DNA from: DASZZX01 sp036260415
Lineage (GTDB): Bacteria > Actinomycetota > Nitriliruptoria > Nitriliruptorales > JAHWKO01
Reading direction: 5' to 3'
DNA: 21,937 bases
NCBI GenBank assembly: GCA_036260415.1
Contig: DASZZX010000294.1
Coordinates: forward strand, 1 to 21,937
Shown one piece after another: positions 1 through 8,477 of this stretch. Position 1 is the stretch's first letter; the number at the start of each line of letters is the position of its first letter. A program made the position numbers and the translations under genes. The notes beneath the pieces were generated by a model that did no database searches, was not told the origin of the DNA, and saw only the letters and a list, made by a program, of their open reading frames with translations.

Positions 1-44
1 CGACCTCGCCGCCGACCGGCGCGACGGACACGGAACGGCGTCGC

Positions 45-422
45 TCATCCGAGGTAGCCGGACCGGAGGGTTGGCAGGAGGAGAAGGGCCAGGACGACCA
101 CGCTGATAACGGCCCCCGGCACCAGGTACCACAGCGATCCGACCGCGAAAGCCACCATCGCCCACCACGACCACGGACGTCGCAGGCAGAAGCCTGCGAT
201 CGCGGCCAGCCAGAACAGGCCGAACAGCACGAAGAACCACTTCATCGCCGATGAGCGCGGGTCGATCCCGACCGCTCCGACGAGGTCCGCCCACGGTCCC
301 AACTGCCCCTCGTACTCGCCCGACGAAGGTGTGAAGTAGTCGCCGACGACCAGCGCCCGAGCCCCGTCGACGGCCATGAACGCCGCCTCGAGCGACGCTG
401 CGATCACGACGACCCACCGCAA
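45..422 (-). CDS. Small integral membrane protein, unknown function
   Basis: Encodes 125 residues. I place the start at a TTG (420-422) because a perfect AGGAGG (430-435 on the reverse strand) lies 7 nt upstream. The reading frame stays open to 515 but that extension is not membrane-like and has no comparable ribosome site. Hydrophobic segments are visible near residues 2-16, 62-79, 83-97 and 100-117, so three or four membrane helices are likely. A polar loop between the first two (around GDYFTPSSGEYEG) probably faces outside. No catalytic motif is visible. It is divergent from the NACHT gene, with 291 bp between the two starts. No family could be named with confidence. Confidence 0.72.
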   Translation of the reverse strand: MRWVVVIAASLEAAFMAVDGARALVVGDYFTPSSGEYEGQLGPWADLVGAVGIDPRSSAMKWFFVLFGLFWLAAIAGFCLRRPWSWWAMVAFAVGSLWYLVPGAVISVVVLALLLLPTLRSGYLG

Positions 423-713
423 CGGCTGACCTCCTGGATGCGGCGTCTCCGCGATGGTGCCAGACGCCCAGCTCACGATCGCCGGACGGCCCTCGATCCC
501 AGACGTGCGGCACACCGTCCCCCATCAGCGATCCCCACAGCACCATGGACGCCACGGGTTCGCGAGACTCGCCCGCGAACCACGCATATGGGGCACCTGG
601 CTACCATCGCGTGGCCAACGGCGAACCGTCCGCTGAAGACGGCTCGACCGCACAGCTCGCTCGAGTTGCATGATCCAGGATCCGTGCGGCGCAGCGGAGG
701 AAAGTGCTGAGGT

Positions 714-3700
714 GTGAAGCGCTTCCTGCAGACGGGCTACCTGTTGCCGCTGGCGGCGGTGGTGGCAGGGTTCGTCACGGCCGCCGGTGGCATCGTCGAC
801 CAGACGTGGCTGCGGTGGACCGCGGCCGGCTTGGGTCTGCTGGTGGGCGCCGCCGGCGTGGTCGCGAAGTTTCTGAGCGACCAACGGGCGGAGAGGCAAC
901 GGTCCGTGCGGCGGCGGGCGGCGCTGCGGGCGGCGCTCGAGCAGCTGCTGGAAGCCTCCGGGTGGCTGCCGGACTACTTCCCGCCCGACGTGCGCCTGAA
1001 CGCGATCGAGCAGCGGGTACGGGTCGGTAGCGACGTCCGCCGCGACGTGGAGGTCGAGACCACAGCGTCGTGGTCCGATGTCGGCGTCGACGCCGAGGGC
1101 CGCGACCGCTCGCCGGGAGCATCGCGGGAGACGACCGGCGACGACGATCAGCCGCAGAGGATCGCCAGCCTGATGGAGGTCGCCGCCGAGCACGCTGAGG
1201 TGGTGGTGCTGGGTGATCCCGGGACGGGCAAGTCGTGGCTGGTGCGCAACCACGCGCGCGAGCTAACCCGCCAGCAGCTGGACCGGCTGCCGCCTGCCGC
1301 CGCGAACATCCCCGACGGGATTGTGGTCCCGGTTCTGGTCCGAGCGGACGAGCTGACGCGCACCGTGCACGACACGGACGGTGACGTGTGGGCGGCACTG
1401 GCCGCGGTCGTGGCGGCCCGCGCCCGCAACCACAGCCCCCCGGACGCGGCGCGAGAACTCCAGCAGTGGCTGCGGGAGGCGTTCACTCCCACGTCCGACC
1501 AGGCTCCGCTGCAGACGGTGGTGCTGGTGGACGCGTTCGACGAGCGCCCGGCCGTGCCCCCCGGCCAGCCTGACCGGTTGCGCGACGCGCTGAACGCGCT
1601 GGCGAGGGCCCCACACGCGCGACTGGTGCTGTCGTCGAGGATCGTCGGCTACCACTCGCCGTTCGATCACGGGGTGGAGCACACCACCGTGCAGGTGCTG
1701 CCGTTCGACCTGCACCAGATCGAGCGGTTCGTCGACGCGTGGTACCACGACGCTGCACCGACCGCCGAGCAGCTGAAAGCCCAGCTCCGCCTGCCCCATC
1801 TGCGTGGCTTCGCCGCGGTGCCCCTGCTGCTGTCGTTCCTGTGCCTGCTCGGTCCCCAGAGAGTCGTCGGCCGCCGTGCCACCCTGTACCGGGAGGTGCT
1901 GGACCGGCTGCTGCGGCGCCCGTGGGAGCCCCGTACCCCCCATCACCTCGACCAGGAGATCATGGCGTCCCGCCGGATGCTACTGGGGGTCATCGCCGAC
2001 GCCATGAGCCGCGGTCGCTGGCGGGACAGGATCGCCGAGGAGGAGCTGCTCGCAGTGATCGGTCGCCACTGCCGCGAGCACTCGGCGTGGACCACGCAGC
2101 TGCGCACTCCCGGCGCCGAACTGCAGCAGCTCGGCTCGGTTCTGATCCCCAGCGGCACGGCAGGTGACCGCTGGCTGTGGGTGCACCGGACCCTGCACGA
2201 GTTCTGCCTCGCCGACCACCTCGCACGGCAGGGCGCCGACGCCGCCGTCGACACGCTGCGAGCCCACTTCTGGTACGACGCCGACTGGTACGAGACCATC
2301 GCGCTCACCGGCGGCCTGCTGGCCGACACGGACGACGGCCGGGCCCAGGTCGTCCGCCTGCTCGACGCGATCTGCAACCAACCCGACGACGTGTTCTACG
2401 CCATGCTGCTGCTGGCCGCCACCGTGCTGGCGGAGACACCCGACCCCACCGCCCACGACCACCGCCGCATCCTCGAGCGTCTGCGACCCTTGCTCACATC
2501 GCCGGTGGATGTCGACTTCAGGCGCGGACTGGCCGTCGCAGTCCGCATCGGCCCGCCCGCCCTGGACCCGTACCGTGAACTGTCGGACGCGGTCCCCTTC
2601 CAGCGGCGTCTGACCGTCGCGAAAGCCGCGGCACCCGTCAGCCGCGACGCCCACGACTACCTCTCGGCGTTGGCGGGGAGCGCCGCCAATTCCTGGGTGC
2701 GTGCAGAGGCGGCCAACGCGCTCGGGCAGGTCGACCAGTCCGAGGGGCTGAAGGTGCTGGGTGGGATGGCGCGCACAGATGACGACCCGTGGCTGCGTTC
2801 GGAGGCGGTGAGAGCGCTGGGTCGGATGGGACCCGCCGCGGTGGAGACCCTGGACGTGGTGGCCCGCACCGACGACGACCCGCGCGTTCGTGCGGAAGCA
2901 GCGAGGGCGCTGGGGCAGCTGGGCGAGCGACGGGCCGCGGCGCAGGTGCTGGGCGAGGTGGCACGCGATGCTGACGACCTGGTGGAGGGCCTCGTCGCGG
3001 TGGGGGCGCTGACACAACTGGGTCCGGAAGCGGTGGAGGCACTGATCGAGGTGGCTCGCAGCGCCGAGGTCGGGCTGGTACGTCACGAGGCCGCCCGTGC
3101 GCTGGCTCCGCTCGGTGAACGCCGCGTGGCCGTGGAGGTCCTGAGCGAGCTCGCGCTCACCGACGGGTCGGGTTTCCGCCACGAGGCAGCCGAGGACCTG
3201 GCCCAGCTGGGGCGGACCCCTATGGCGCTAGCGGTGCTCAGCGAGGTCGCCCGCAGCTACGGAGACCCGCAGGTGCGCCGTGAAGCGGCGCAGGCGCTGA
3301 GACGACTGGGGGCCGTGGCGGTGGAGACGTTGCGGGATGTGGCGCGCACCGGCGAGGACCTGTCGGTGCGGCAGGAAGCCGCACAGGCCCTCGCGGAGCA
3401 GGGGGAACGCCAGCTGGCCGTCCAAGTGCTGACAGAGGTGGCCCACACCGCGGACCTGGGGGCGGACGCAGCGCAGACGCGCGTCGAGGTGGCCGAGACG
3501 CTGGGCCAGCTCGGTGAGCACGAGGTGGCGGTGACCACGCTGACCGAGGTTGCCCACGCCTCCCGGTACCCGTGGGTACGCAGCCGTGCCGCGGCGGCCC
3601 TGGAGCGGCTCGGCGAACGCGGGGTCGCGGTGGACGTCCTGAGCGAGCTGGCTCGGACCTCCGACGACTCGTCGCTGCGCTGGAGGGCCGCCAAGGCCCT

Positions 3701-4097
3701 GGCCGAGCTGGGGGAACGCCAAGCGGCGATCGACGTCCTGGTCGAAGTGGCCCGAACCCGCCAGGAGGCCGCGCAGGCGCTGGCCGACCTCGGTGAACGT
3801 CGGTTGGCGGTGGAGGCGCTCGCCGCTCGGGCCCGGAGCGCTGGCAGCTCGTCGACTCGCTGGGAGGGTGCCAAGGCCCTGGAGGATCTGGCGAAGCACG
3901 CGTCGACGCTGGTCATGGACACCCTCGAGGCGTATCCAGCCGACGACCTGACCGCGGAGCTCTACACCGTCGCCGCCCGGATCGCACCCTCGGTCCGCCA
4001 GGCCGACGCAGACCGATGGGACGGCAGGCGTGCTCGCCTGCAGACCTTCGCCCGGTGGTCGGAGCGCCAACTGACGGCGGCCGCGGACGGCCGGTGA
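714..4097 (+). CDS. Membrane-anchored NACHT NTPase with HEAT-repeat C-terminus (bacterial NLR-like)
   Basis: Encodes 1127 residues from a GTG start, the first start after an in-frame TGA at 708-710. GGAGG at 696-700 is the likely ribosome site, although its 13-nt spacing is long. Two hydrophobic helices (about residues 8-27 and 34-53) anchor the N-terminus. A NACHT domain follows: Walker A GDPGTGKS at 167-174, Walker B LVDAFDE at 271-277 with the D-x-x-D-E pattern typical of NACHT, a LVLSSR strand at 304-309, and the helical part including VHRTLHEFCLADHLA near 490. From about 655 to 1060 there are roughly a dozen HEAT-like repeats of about 30 residues (VRxEAAxALGxLGE...AxxVLxEVART). Known relatives are STAND ATPases, including bacterial NLRs that sense phage. 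Here the HEAT array would be the sensor. There is no N-terminal nuclease, so a membrane effector role is inferred. Alternative: a non-defence STAND regulator. Confidence 0.9.
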   Translation: MKRFLQTGYLLPLAAVVAGFVTAAGGIVDQTWLRWTAAGLGLLVGAAGVVAKFLSDQRAERQRSVRRRAALRAALEQLLEASGWLPDYFPPDVRLNAIEQRVRVGSDVRRDVEVETTASWSDVGVDAEGRDRSPGASRETTGDDDQPQRIASLMEVAAEHAEVVVLGDPGTGKSWLVRNHARELTRQQLDRLPPAAANIPDGIVVPVLVRADELTRTVHDTDGDVWAALAAVVAARARNHSPPDAARELQQWLREAFTPTSDQAPLQTVVLVDAFDERPAVPPGQPDRLRDALNALARAPHARLVLSSRIVGYHSPFDHGVEHTTVQVLPFDLHQIERFVDAWYHDAAPTAEQLKAQLRLPHLRGFAAVPLLLSFLCLLGPQRVVGRRATLYREVLDRLLRRPWEPRTPHHLDQEIMASRRMLLGVIADAMSRGRWRDRIAEEELLAVIGRHCREHSAWTTQLRTPGAELQQLGSVLIPSGTAGDRWLWVHRTLHEFCLADHLARQGADAAVDTLRAHFWYDADWYETIALTGGLLADTDDGRAQVVRLLDAICNQPDDVFYAMLLLAATVLAETPDPTAHDHRRILERLRPLLTSPVDVDFRRGLAVAVRIGPPALDPYRELSDAVPFQRRLTVAKAAAPVSRDAHDYLSALAGSAANSWVRAEAANALGQVDQSEGLKVLGGMARTDDDPWLRSEAVRALGRMGPAAVETLDVVARTDDDPRVRAEAARALGQLGERRAAAQVLGEVARDADDLVEGLVAVGALTQLGPEAVEALIEVARSAEVGLVRHEAARALAPLGERRVAVEVLSELALTDGSGFRHEAAEDLAQLGRTPMALAVLSEVARSYGDPQVRREAAQALRRLGAVAVETLRDVARTGEDLSVRQEAAQALAEQGERQLAVQVLTEVAHTADLGADAAQTRVEVAETLGQLGEHEVAVTTLTEVAHASRYPWVRSRAAAALERLGERGVAVDVLSELARTSDDSSLRWRAAKALAELGERQAAIDVLVEVARTRQEAAQALADLGERRLAVEALAARARSAGSSSTRWEGAKALEDLAKHASTLVMDTLEAYPADDLTAELYTVAARIAPSVRQADADRWDGRRARLQTFARWSERQLTAAADGR

Positions 4098-4287
4098 TCA
4101 CAAGCTCGTGCTCGACCGATCCGGCAATCGGACCTCACCGCGGTCGTGCCGGTCCACTCCGGGTCGCCGCTCGCACCACGCGGTCGTGGGACCCACCTGC
4201 TCCCGTCGCGCTCGCGCCGGGAGGAACTCGAGGCGGGCGTCGAGACCTGCTTCGCTTCTGATCCTTCCCGGGGAGGAGTTCCCACCG

Positions 4288-4797
4288 ATGCCCGCCAACG
4301 GCGCGCAGACCCCGCCGGAGCGACGACGCGGGCGTGGCCGGACGGCAGCCCTCCTGATGGCTCCGCTGGCGCTGAGCTTCGTCGTGCCACTCGTCGGACC
4401 GCTCGTCTCGCTCGCGTCCCCCGTGATGGCGAGGTCGCTGGCGCCCACCGTCTGGCCCGAGAGGCGACCACAGGCCTGGCTGGGAGCAGCTGCGTTCATG
4501 GCGGTCTGGCTCCCGGTGCTGCTTCGCCTGTTCCTGCCCTTCGGGTTAGGCGTGTTCTCCTTGATCATCCCGTCGGAGCATTGGTGGCTCCTGCTCCCTC
4601 TGTGCGGCCCGAGTACCTCGATCACCTTCGTCCTTCCGTCGGTCGCGGCGCTGACCGTCTACGCCGGGGGGTCGGTGGCGAGCGTCCGACGGGGCCAGAC
4701 GGTGCTGTGGCCTCTGGCCGCTCTGATAGGGACGTACACCTACTCGGTCACCATCCTGCTTCTGGAAGCGACCGACCTGGGAGGGTTCATCTGCTGA
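4288..4797 (+). CDS. Integral membrane protein, unknown function
   Basis: Encodes 169 residues. The ATG at 4288 is chosen because GGGGAGGAG lies just upstream (4270-4278) at good spacing. The frame is open to 4108 but that extension is arginine/serine-rich and not protein-like. Hydrophobic stretches near residues 21-48, 64-95, 105-128 and 139-160 suggest at least four membrane helices. The tail ends DLGGFIC. It lies 190 bp after the NACHT gene on the same strand, so co-transcription is possible but not shown. It is convergent with the winged-helix gene. No recognisable family. Confidence 0.7.
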   Translation: MPANGAQTPPERRRGRGRTAALLMAPLALSFVVPLVGPLVSLASPVMARSLAPTVWPERRPQAWLGAAAFMAVWLPVLLRLFLPFGLGVFSLIIPSEHWWLLLPLCGPSTSITFVLPSVAALTVYAGGSVASVRRGQTVLWPLAALIGTYTYSVTILLLEATDLGGFIC

Positions 4798-4851
4798 GGA
4801 AGAGGCATGGGCGAGCCGTTCTTTCGAGTCCTCCCCTGCCTGTTGTCCTGG

Positions 4852-4866
4852 ACAGCGCGGCGCTGT
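4852..4866. terminator. Candidate hairpin terminator between convergent genes
   Basis: A perfect 6-bp stem ACAGCG / CGCTGT with a CGG loop lies in the 87-bp gap between two convergent genes and is followed by TTGATT. The stem is short and there is no long U tract, so this is tentative. Confidence 0.35.
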
Positions 4867-4884
4867 TGATTCCCCCCGATCGGC

Positions 4885-6045
4885 TCACATGTCGATGCGC
4901 AGCCGGACGTCGCCGGGGTCCACGGCCTGGGCGGCGGCGAGGACGGCGGCTTCTGCTTCGATCGCTGGTCGCAGTTCCTCGGTCGACATCACGGCCCACA
5001 GCTCGACCTCGAACACGAGGTGGTGATCGTCGCGTCTCTGCCGCCACACGCCACCCGGGGCTGCGTCGTGCAGGACGAGGCCGGGCGCGCCGGCCGCGCG
5101 CCACAGGCGGCGGCGGTGCTCGGGGTCGGGCAGCAACGTCGCTCGGTCGCGCTGGTGCAGGAACGGATCACCGGCCGGCACCAGCCGAACGCCGGTGGGG
5201 GCCGGCGGGTGCAAGAGGCGGTCCACGTCGGCCGCGAGCGCCAGCGCCGGGCGCCCGTCGAGGCGGAGCTGGACGACCTCATCGACCAGGGCGGCCACCG
5301 AACCTCCGGCGTCGGCAGGTCCCAGTCCGCTCCACACCGCGAGCGCCCGTGCCGGAGCAGGCGCGTAGGCGGCCAGGAACCGCCGGACCAGTTCAGCGCG
5401 AGCCGTGGGATGCTCGGCGGGGTCGGGTCTGGACGCGGCGACCAACTCGCTGCTGTCGTGCCCCGCGCCGGTGAAGCGCAGGCCGGCGGCGATCACCGCC
5501 AGGCGGAACAACGGATCCGGGACGTGGTGGACGCCACATCGCTGGCACCAGGGTTCCCATGCCTCGGGAAGGCGGCTGTGGAGCGCCTCGCTGATGGCGC
5601 CCTTGGAACGAGGGCGGCCGTCGTCCACTACGTCCACGATCGCTCTGGTGACCCGGTCGATGACGTCGACAGCTGCGATGCCGAGCGCTTCGAACGGTGG
5701 CCACGCCGATCCCATCGCGGCCCGGGCTGCGTGCTCGTCGCCCGGGGTGGGCAGGACCGCCACCGTGTAGAGGGCGGCATCGGAGGCAGCGAACACGTGT
5801 GTGGTGCCACGCAGGGACGGTGCCCGAACCAGCGTGCCCCGAGCCAGGGCCTCGTCCAGAGAACCGACGTGCACCCCGGCCCGTCGGGCCGCAAGAGCCC
5901 GCAGCGCCGCTCCCTTCGGGTAGTCGGGCAGCGCGATGCGGGCTGCGGCGGCGAGTGAGCTTCGAGGAGAGCGCCGCTCGTCCAGTCCGTGACCGGCCAC
6001 CCGGAAGGCCACGGCATCCGTGGGTGCGACGCTCACCACTTCCAA
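4885..6045 (-). CDS. Winged-helix DNA-binding protein of the AlkZ/YcaQ-like (HTH_42) family
   Basis: Encodes 386 residues. The TTG at 6043-6045 is preceded by GGAG at 6 nt. GTG codons two and three residues in are alternatives. The overall pattern fits the winged-helix family that includes the interstrand-crosslink glycosylases AlkZ and YcaQ: an N-terminal ALRALAARRAGVH helix followed by a RGTTHVFAASD segment, a central helical region, and a C-terminal VRLVPAGDPFLHQRDR...LLPD segment. In characterised AlkZ a Gln-x-Gln motif near the N-terminus supplies catalysis. The corresponding stretch here reads ARIALPDYPKGAAL and has no QxQ, so glycosylase activity is doubtful. It is convergent with the membrane protein gene at 4288-4797. 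I am confident of the family, not of the activity. Confidence 0.82.
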   Translation of the reverse strand: MEVVSVAPTDAVAFRVAGHGLDERRSPRSSLAAAARIALPDYPKGAALRALAARRAGVHVGSLDEALARGTLVRAPSLRGTTHVFAASDAALYTVAVLPTPGDEHAARAAMGSAWPPFEALGIAAVDVIDRVTRAIVDVVDDGRPRSKGAISEALHSRLPEAWEPWCQRCGVHHVPDPLFRLAVIAAGLRFTGAGHDSSELVAASRPDPAEHPTARAELVRRFLAAYAPAPARALAVWSGLGPADAGGSVAALVDEVVQLRLDGRPALALAADVDRLLHPPAPTGVRLVPAGDPFLHQRDRATLLPDPEHRRRLWRAAGAPGLVLHDAAPGGVWRQRRDDHHLVFEVELWAVMSTEELRPAIEAEAAVLAAAQAVDPGDVRLRIDM

Positions 6046-6514
6046 TGGGGGCTCCGTCTGTCGCGTAACCGCGGTCCTGACCTGGAGGACGCAGCTCGCT
6101 CGGATCGCCGGCGTGGTGCACGGCAGCCAGCCGCACGCACGCTTGCGACGTCCGCGCGACTCGTGGCAGACCTCCGGATCTCATGCTGTCACCGCCGTGA
6201 GGTCATGGCGAGTGGAAAGCGCCGGCATGCGCGTGCTCGCCGAGACTGCGATCCCGGGCTGGTCGCAGGGTGACGTCGACGGCAGCGGGGGACGACCGAC
6301 GGAGACTCGCGCACGGCACCGCGACTCCGTCCGAGGCTGGGATAGGCCCGTCGCTTCGAGGAGTCGGTGGCGGCCATCGCCCACCGTGACGGGGGAGTCG
6401 TGGGCACCGTCGGGCGCAGCCTGCGGGCGTGACCACACCTCGGATGGTCCGCGATGGAAGCCAGGCACCGCGCGTGGCGGCGTACAGTGTGGCAAGCGCT
6501 CGAGGAGGGACGTG
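6046..6514. other. 469-bp intergenic stretch without a supported gene
   Basis: Open frames cross this interval, but none has a ribosome site, protein-like composition or recognisable motif. It separates the divergent TTG start of the winged-helix gene from the ATG of the 120-aa gene. The only element I can point to is TACAGT at 6483-6488, a plausible -10 box about 27 nt before the downstream start. No matching -35 is visible. Confidence 0.5.
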
Positions 6515-6877
6515 ATGGCGGATGCGGCGATCTTCGTGGGATGGGGCCAGACGGCCAGAGCCCGGGAGCGTCAGGCCCTTCAGCTCTTGGAGCAGGTCGC
6601 GGGCTTCTGTGGCCGGCTCCAGGAGGAGGGTCGACTGGATAGCTTCGAGATCGTCCTGCTCGAGCCCCACGGTGGCGACCTGAGCGGCTTCGTCCTGCTC
6701 CGCGGCACCCGCAGCGAGCTCGACGCGGTCCGGTCGGAGGACGAGTTCGTGCGCCTGTCGGCCCGGGCCAGCCTGGTGGTCGACAACTTCGGTGTCGTGG
6801 ACGCCTACGTGGGAGAGGGGCTGGCCCGCCGGCTCGAGGTCTACGGCGAGCAAGCGGAGGAGCAGCTGAGAGCCTGA
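6515..6877 (+). CDS. Conserved-looking hypothetical protein, 120 aa
   Basis: Encodes 120 residues from ATG with GAGGAGG (6502-6508) 6 nt upstream, a strong and decisive ribosome site. The frame is open far upstream, but that part is not protein-like. The product is soluble and acidic, with an alternating pattern of predicted strands and helices: AAIFVGWGQTARARERQALQ, FEIVLLEPHGGDLSGFVLLRG, SARASLVVDNFGVVDAYVG. This could be a small alpha/beta domain of the ferredoxin-like kind. No catalytic motif, signal peptide or membrane helix is seen. It stands alone, transcribed toward the sigma-factor pseudogene on the other strand. I do not recognise the family. Confidence 0.75.
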   Translation: MADAAIFVGWGQTARARERQALQLLEQVAGFCGRLQEEGRLDSFEIVLLEPHGGDLSGFVLLRGTRSELDAVRSEDEFVRLSARASLVVDNFGVVDAYVGEGLARRLEVYGEQAEEQLRA

Positions 6878-6929
6878 TCCTGCCGGACGACCTGGCGCGT
6901 CGCCGCGGTCGTCGACGCGACGATCAGGC
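6872..6929 (+). terminator. Nested hairpin at the end of the 120-aa gene
   Basis: An outer perfect 8-bp stem GCCTGATC (6872-6879) / GATCAGGC (6922-6929) encloses an inner perfect 7-bp stem CGCGTCG (6896-6902) / CGACGCG (6913-6919). The outer stem includes the stop codon of the upstream gene. There is no U tract. It is best read as a transcription-end or mRNA-protecting structure between two convergent genes. Confidence 0.4.
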
Positions 6930-6978
6930 GGCGCACGGCCCCGATCTCCGCACTTCTGTGGACTGGATCATCCCTAGG

Positions 6979-7800
6979 TCAGCACGCGACCGAAGCCGCC
7001 ACCGTCGTGGTGGTCTCCAACGCGTCGACGAGTTGCCGGGTATCGGCGGTCCCTCGTACCGCTGGCGGCTCATCAATCCCAGTCTTCCCCCACGGTAGTG
7101 GGTGAAGGCTCCAGGTGCGACCGCCATGAGGCCGACCAACAGCCGGGCCACCCGGTCGGCACCGGCGACCGGGCGCCGGATCGCGGCCGCGAGGCCCCCG
7201 CCGTCGGCGACCGCCACCACGTCGGGTGCGAGCACGTCGAGCAGACCGCACGTCACCGGTGTTGATCGCGGCCAGGAACCGCTCCACGACGGCTCGTGTT
7301 CGGTCGTGCTGACCTCCATCCGCGGCCGTCGGGCGGCGACGTGCCCCCGGGCCCCGATGTGCGATCTGACGCACCGCCGACGGGGACTTGTCGAGTGCCG
7401 CGGCGATCTCGTCGTACGGGGTGTCGAAGACGTCCCGCAGCACGAACGCCGCGCGCTCCGCCGGCCGAGCGTCTCCAGGACCGTGAACATCGCGATCGAG
7501 ACGCTCTCGGCGAGCTCGACGTCCGCGGCCACGTCGGGGCTGGTCAGCAGCGGCTCCGGGAGCCACGGCCCGACGTGCTCCTCGCGGCGCCTGCTCAGGG
7601 TGCGGAGCCGGTTGAGCGCCTGCCGGGTGACCATCCGGACCAGGTACGCCCGAAGGGTCGCGCACCTCGGCCTGGTCGACGTCGGCCCACCGCAGCCAGG
7701 TCGCCTGCACCACGTCCTCGGCGTCGGCGGCGGAGCCGAGCATCTCGTAGGCGACCGTGAACAGCAGGCTGCGGTGGGTGACGAACGGGTCGTGGCTCAT
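6979..7800 (-). pseudogene. ECF41-type (SigJ-like) sigma factor, broken by several frameshifts
   Basis: Starting at ATG 7800, the product begins as a normal ECF sigma-2 region (HRSLLFTVAYEMLGSAADAEDVVQATWLRW). Homology then jumps between frames. Frame changes fall near 7653 (DQAEVRD to AYLVRMVTRQALNRL), 7466 (back at PAERAAFVLRDVFDTPYDEIA, region 4), 7350 (ARGHVAARRPR) and 7248 (LLDVLAPDVVAVADGGG). ECF41 hallmarks remain: the WLPEP linker motif, and a SnoaL-like C-terminal domain with DGGG, although the usual following Lys is Leu. ECF41 factors are known to be linked to carboxymuconolactone decarboxylase genes. Here the ATG overlaps the TGA of such a gene, so the two were translationally coupled. 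With at least four frameshifts no functional sigma factor is expected unless the sequence is wrong. The 3' end is uncertain. Confidence 0.85.
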
Positions 7801-8391
7801 GCTGGCGACACTGGGTGGGCCGACGGGGTCGCGAGCGGCTGCAGCCCGCAGGCGGCCGCGAACCCTGCGCCTGGATGCCGAGCGGGACGTTGTTGCGGCT
7901 CACCATGTTCGCCGCAGCGATGAACGCGGTCAGCTCGATCAGCGCAGGCGCGTCGTGGGCTGCTCCAGCAACCGTGCGGACAGCTCGTCGGTCACCGTGG
8001 GGGGCGTCTGGCTCATCGCCTCGGCGTACTCCATCACGTCGCGCTCGAGCGACGTGAAGGCGTCGGACTCCCGCCACCGCGGCACCTCGCGGGCGTTGGC
8101 CACGTCGAGGTCCTCGTTGTGGGCCTGGAAGTAGGCGAGGTCGAGGCAGAAGCTGCAGCCCACCAGCGACACGGCGGCCATGTGCGCGAACGACTTCAGC
8201 TGGCGGTCGCACGCATCCCACTTCTCGGCCTTGCCGAAGAACGCGAAGAAGGCCTTGAGGACCGGTTGGTTGTGCCACATCACCCCGAGGGGCTCGGGCA
8301 CCTCGCCGAGCATCTTCTTGCTGAGCCTCTTGGCCACCGCGCCGAAGATGCCGGTGATCTCGGCCTGGGGGATCCGGGTGTCGCTGGCCAC
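7797..8391 (-). pseudogene. Carboxymuconolactone decarboxylase / AhpD-like protein, frameshifted near its end
   Basis: I place the start at GTG 8391, with AGGAGA 4 nt upstream. The in-frame ATG at 8421 lies between the promoter -10 box and the expected transcript start, so it cannot normally be used. The first ~145 residues are intact and carry the family core GCSFCLDLAYFQAHN with the CxxC pair. Near 7960 the frame breaks after SARLLEQ. The expected ending continues one frame over (HDAPALIELTAFIAAANMVS...GIQAQG) and shifts again near 7862 into FAAACGLQPLA, ending at a TGA that overlaps the sigma factor ATG. In the actual frame, translation stops at 7939. In ECF41 loci this protein is the usual target and partner of the sigma factor. 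The truncated product keeps the CxxC but loses the C-terminal helices. Confidence 0.82.
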
Positions 8392-8424
8392 GTCTTCTCC
8401 TGTCGCCGCTGACGTCGACATGGA

Positions 8425-8451
8425 GACACCGGTCGTGGCCTGGTTGTGACA
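8425..8451 (-). promoter_or_regulatory. ECF41-type promoter upstream of the carboxymuconolactone decarboxylase gene
   Basis: On the reverse strand TGTCACA (8451-8445) is followed after exactly 16 nt by TGTC (8428-8425). The described ECF41 promoter is TGTCACA, 16 nt, CGTC, so only the first base of the -10 differs. A second CGTCACA occurs 14 bp upstream (8465-8459). Expected transcription starts near 8418, giving a ~27-nt leader with the AGGAGA site ahead of GTG 8391. Confidence 0.75.
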
Positions 8452-8477
8452 CGTGGCGTGTGACGGTGCTGGTCCGT

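Noticed and set aside
4176..4189. Small hairpin CCACG-CGGT-CGTGG after the NACHT gene as a terminator
   Set aside because: A 5-bp stem about 80 bp after the stop with no U tract is expected by chance in such GC-rich DNA.
4108..4287. N-terminal extension of the membrane protein that starts at 4288
   Set aside because: Serine/arginine-rich with no ribosome site, whereas GGGGAGGAG precedes ATG 4288.
8389..8421. ATG 8421 as the start of the carboxymuconolactone decarboxylase gene
   Set aside because: It lies only 3 nt downstream of the ECF41 -10 box (8425-8428), at or before the expected transcript start. GTG 8391 has AGGAGA just upstream.
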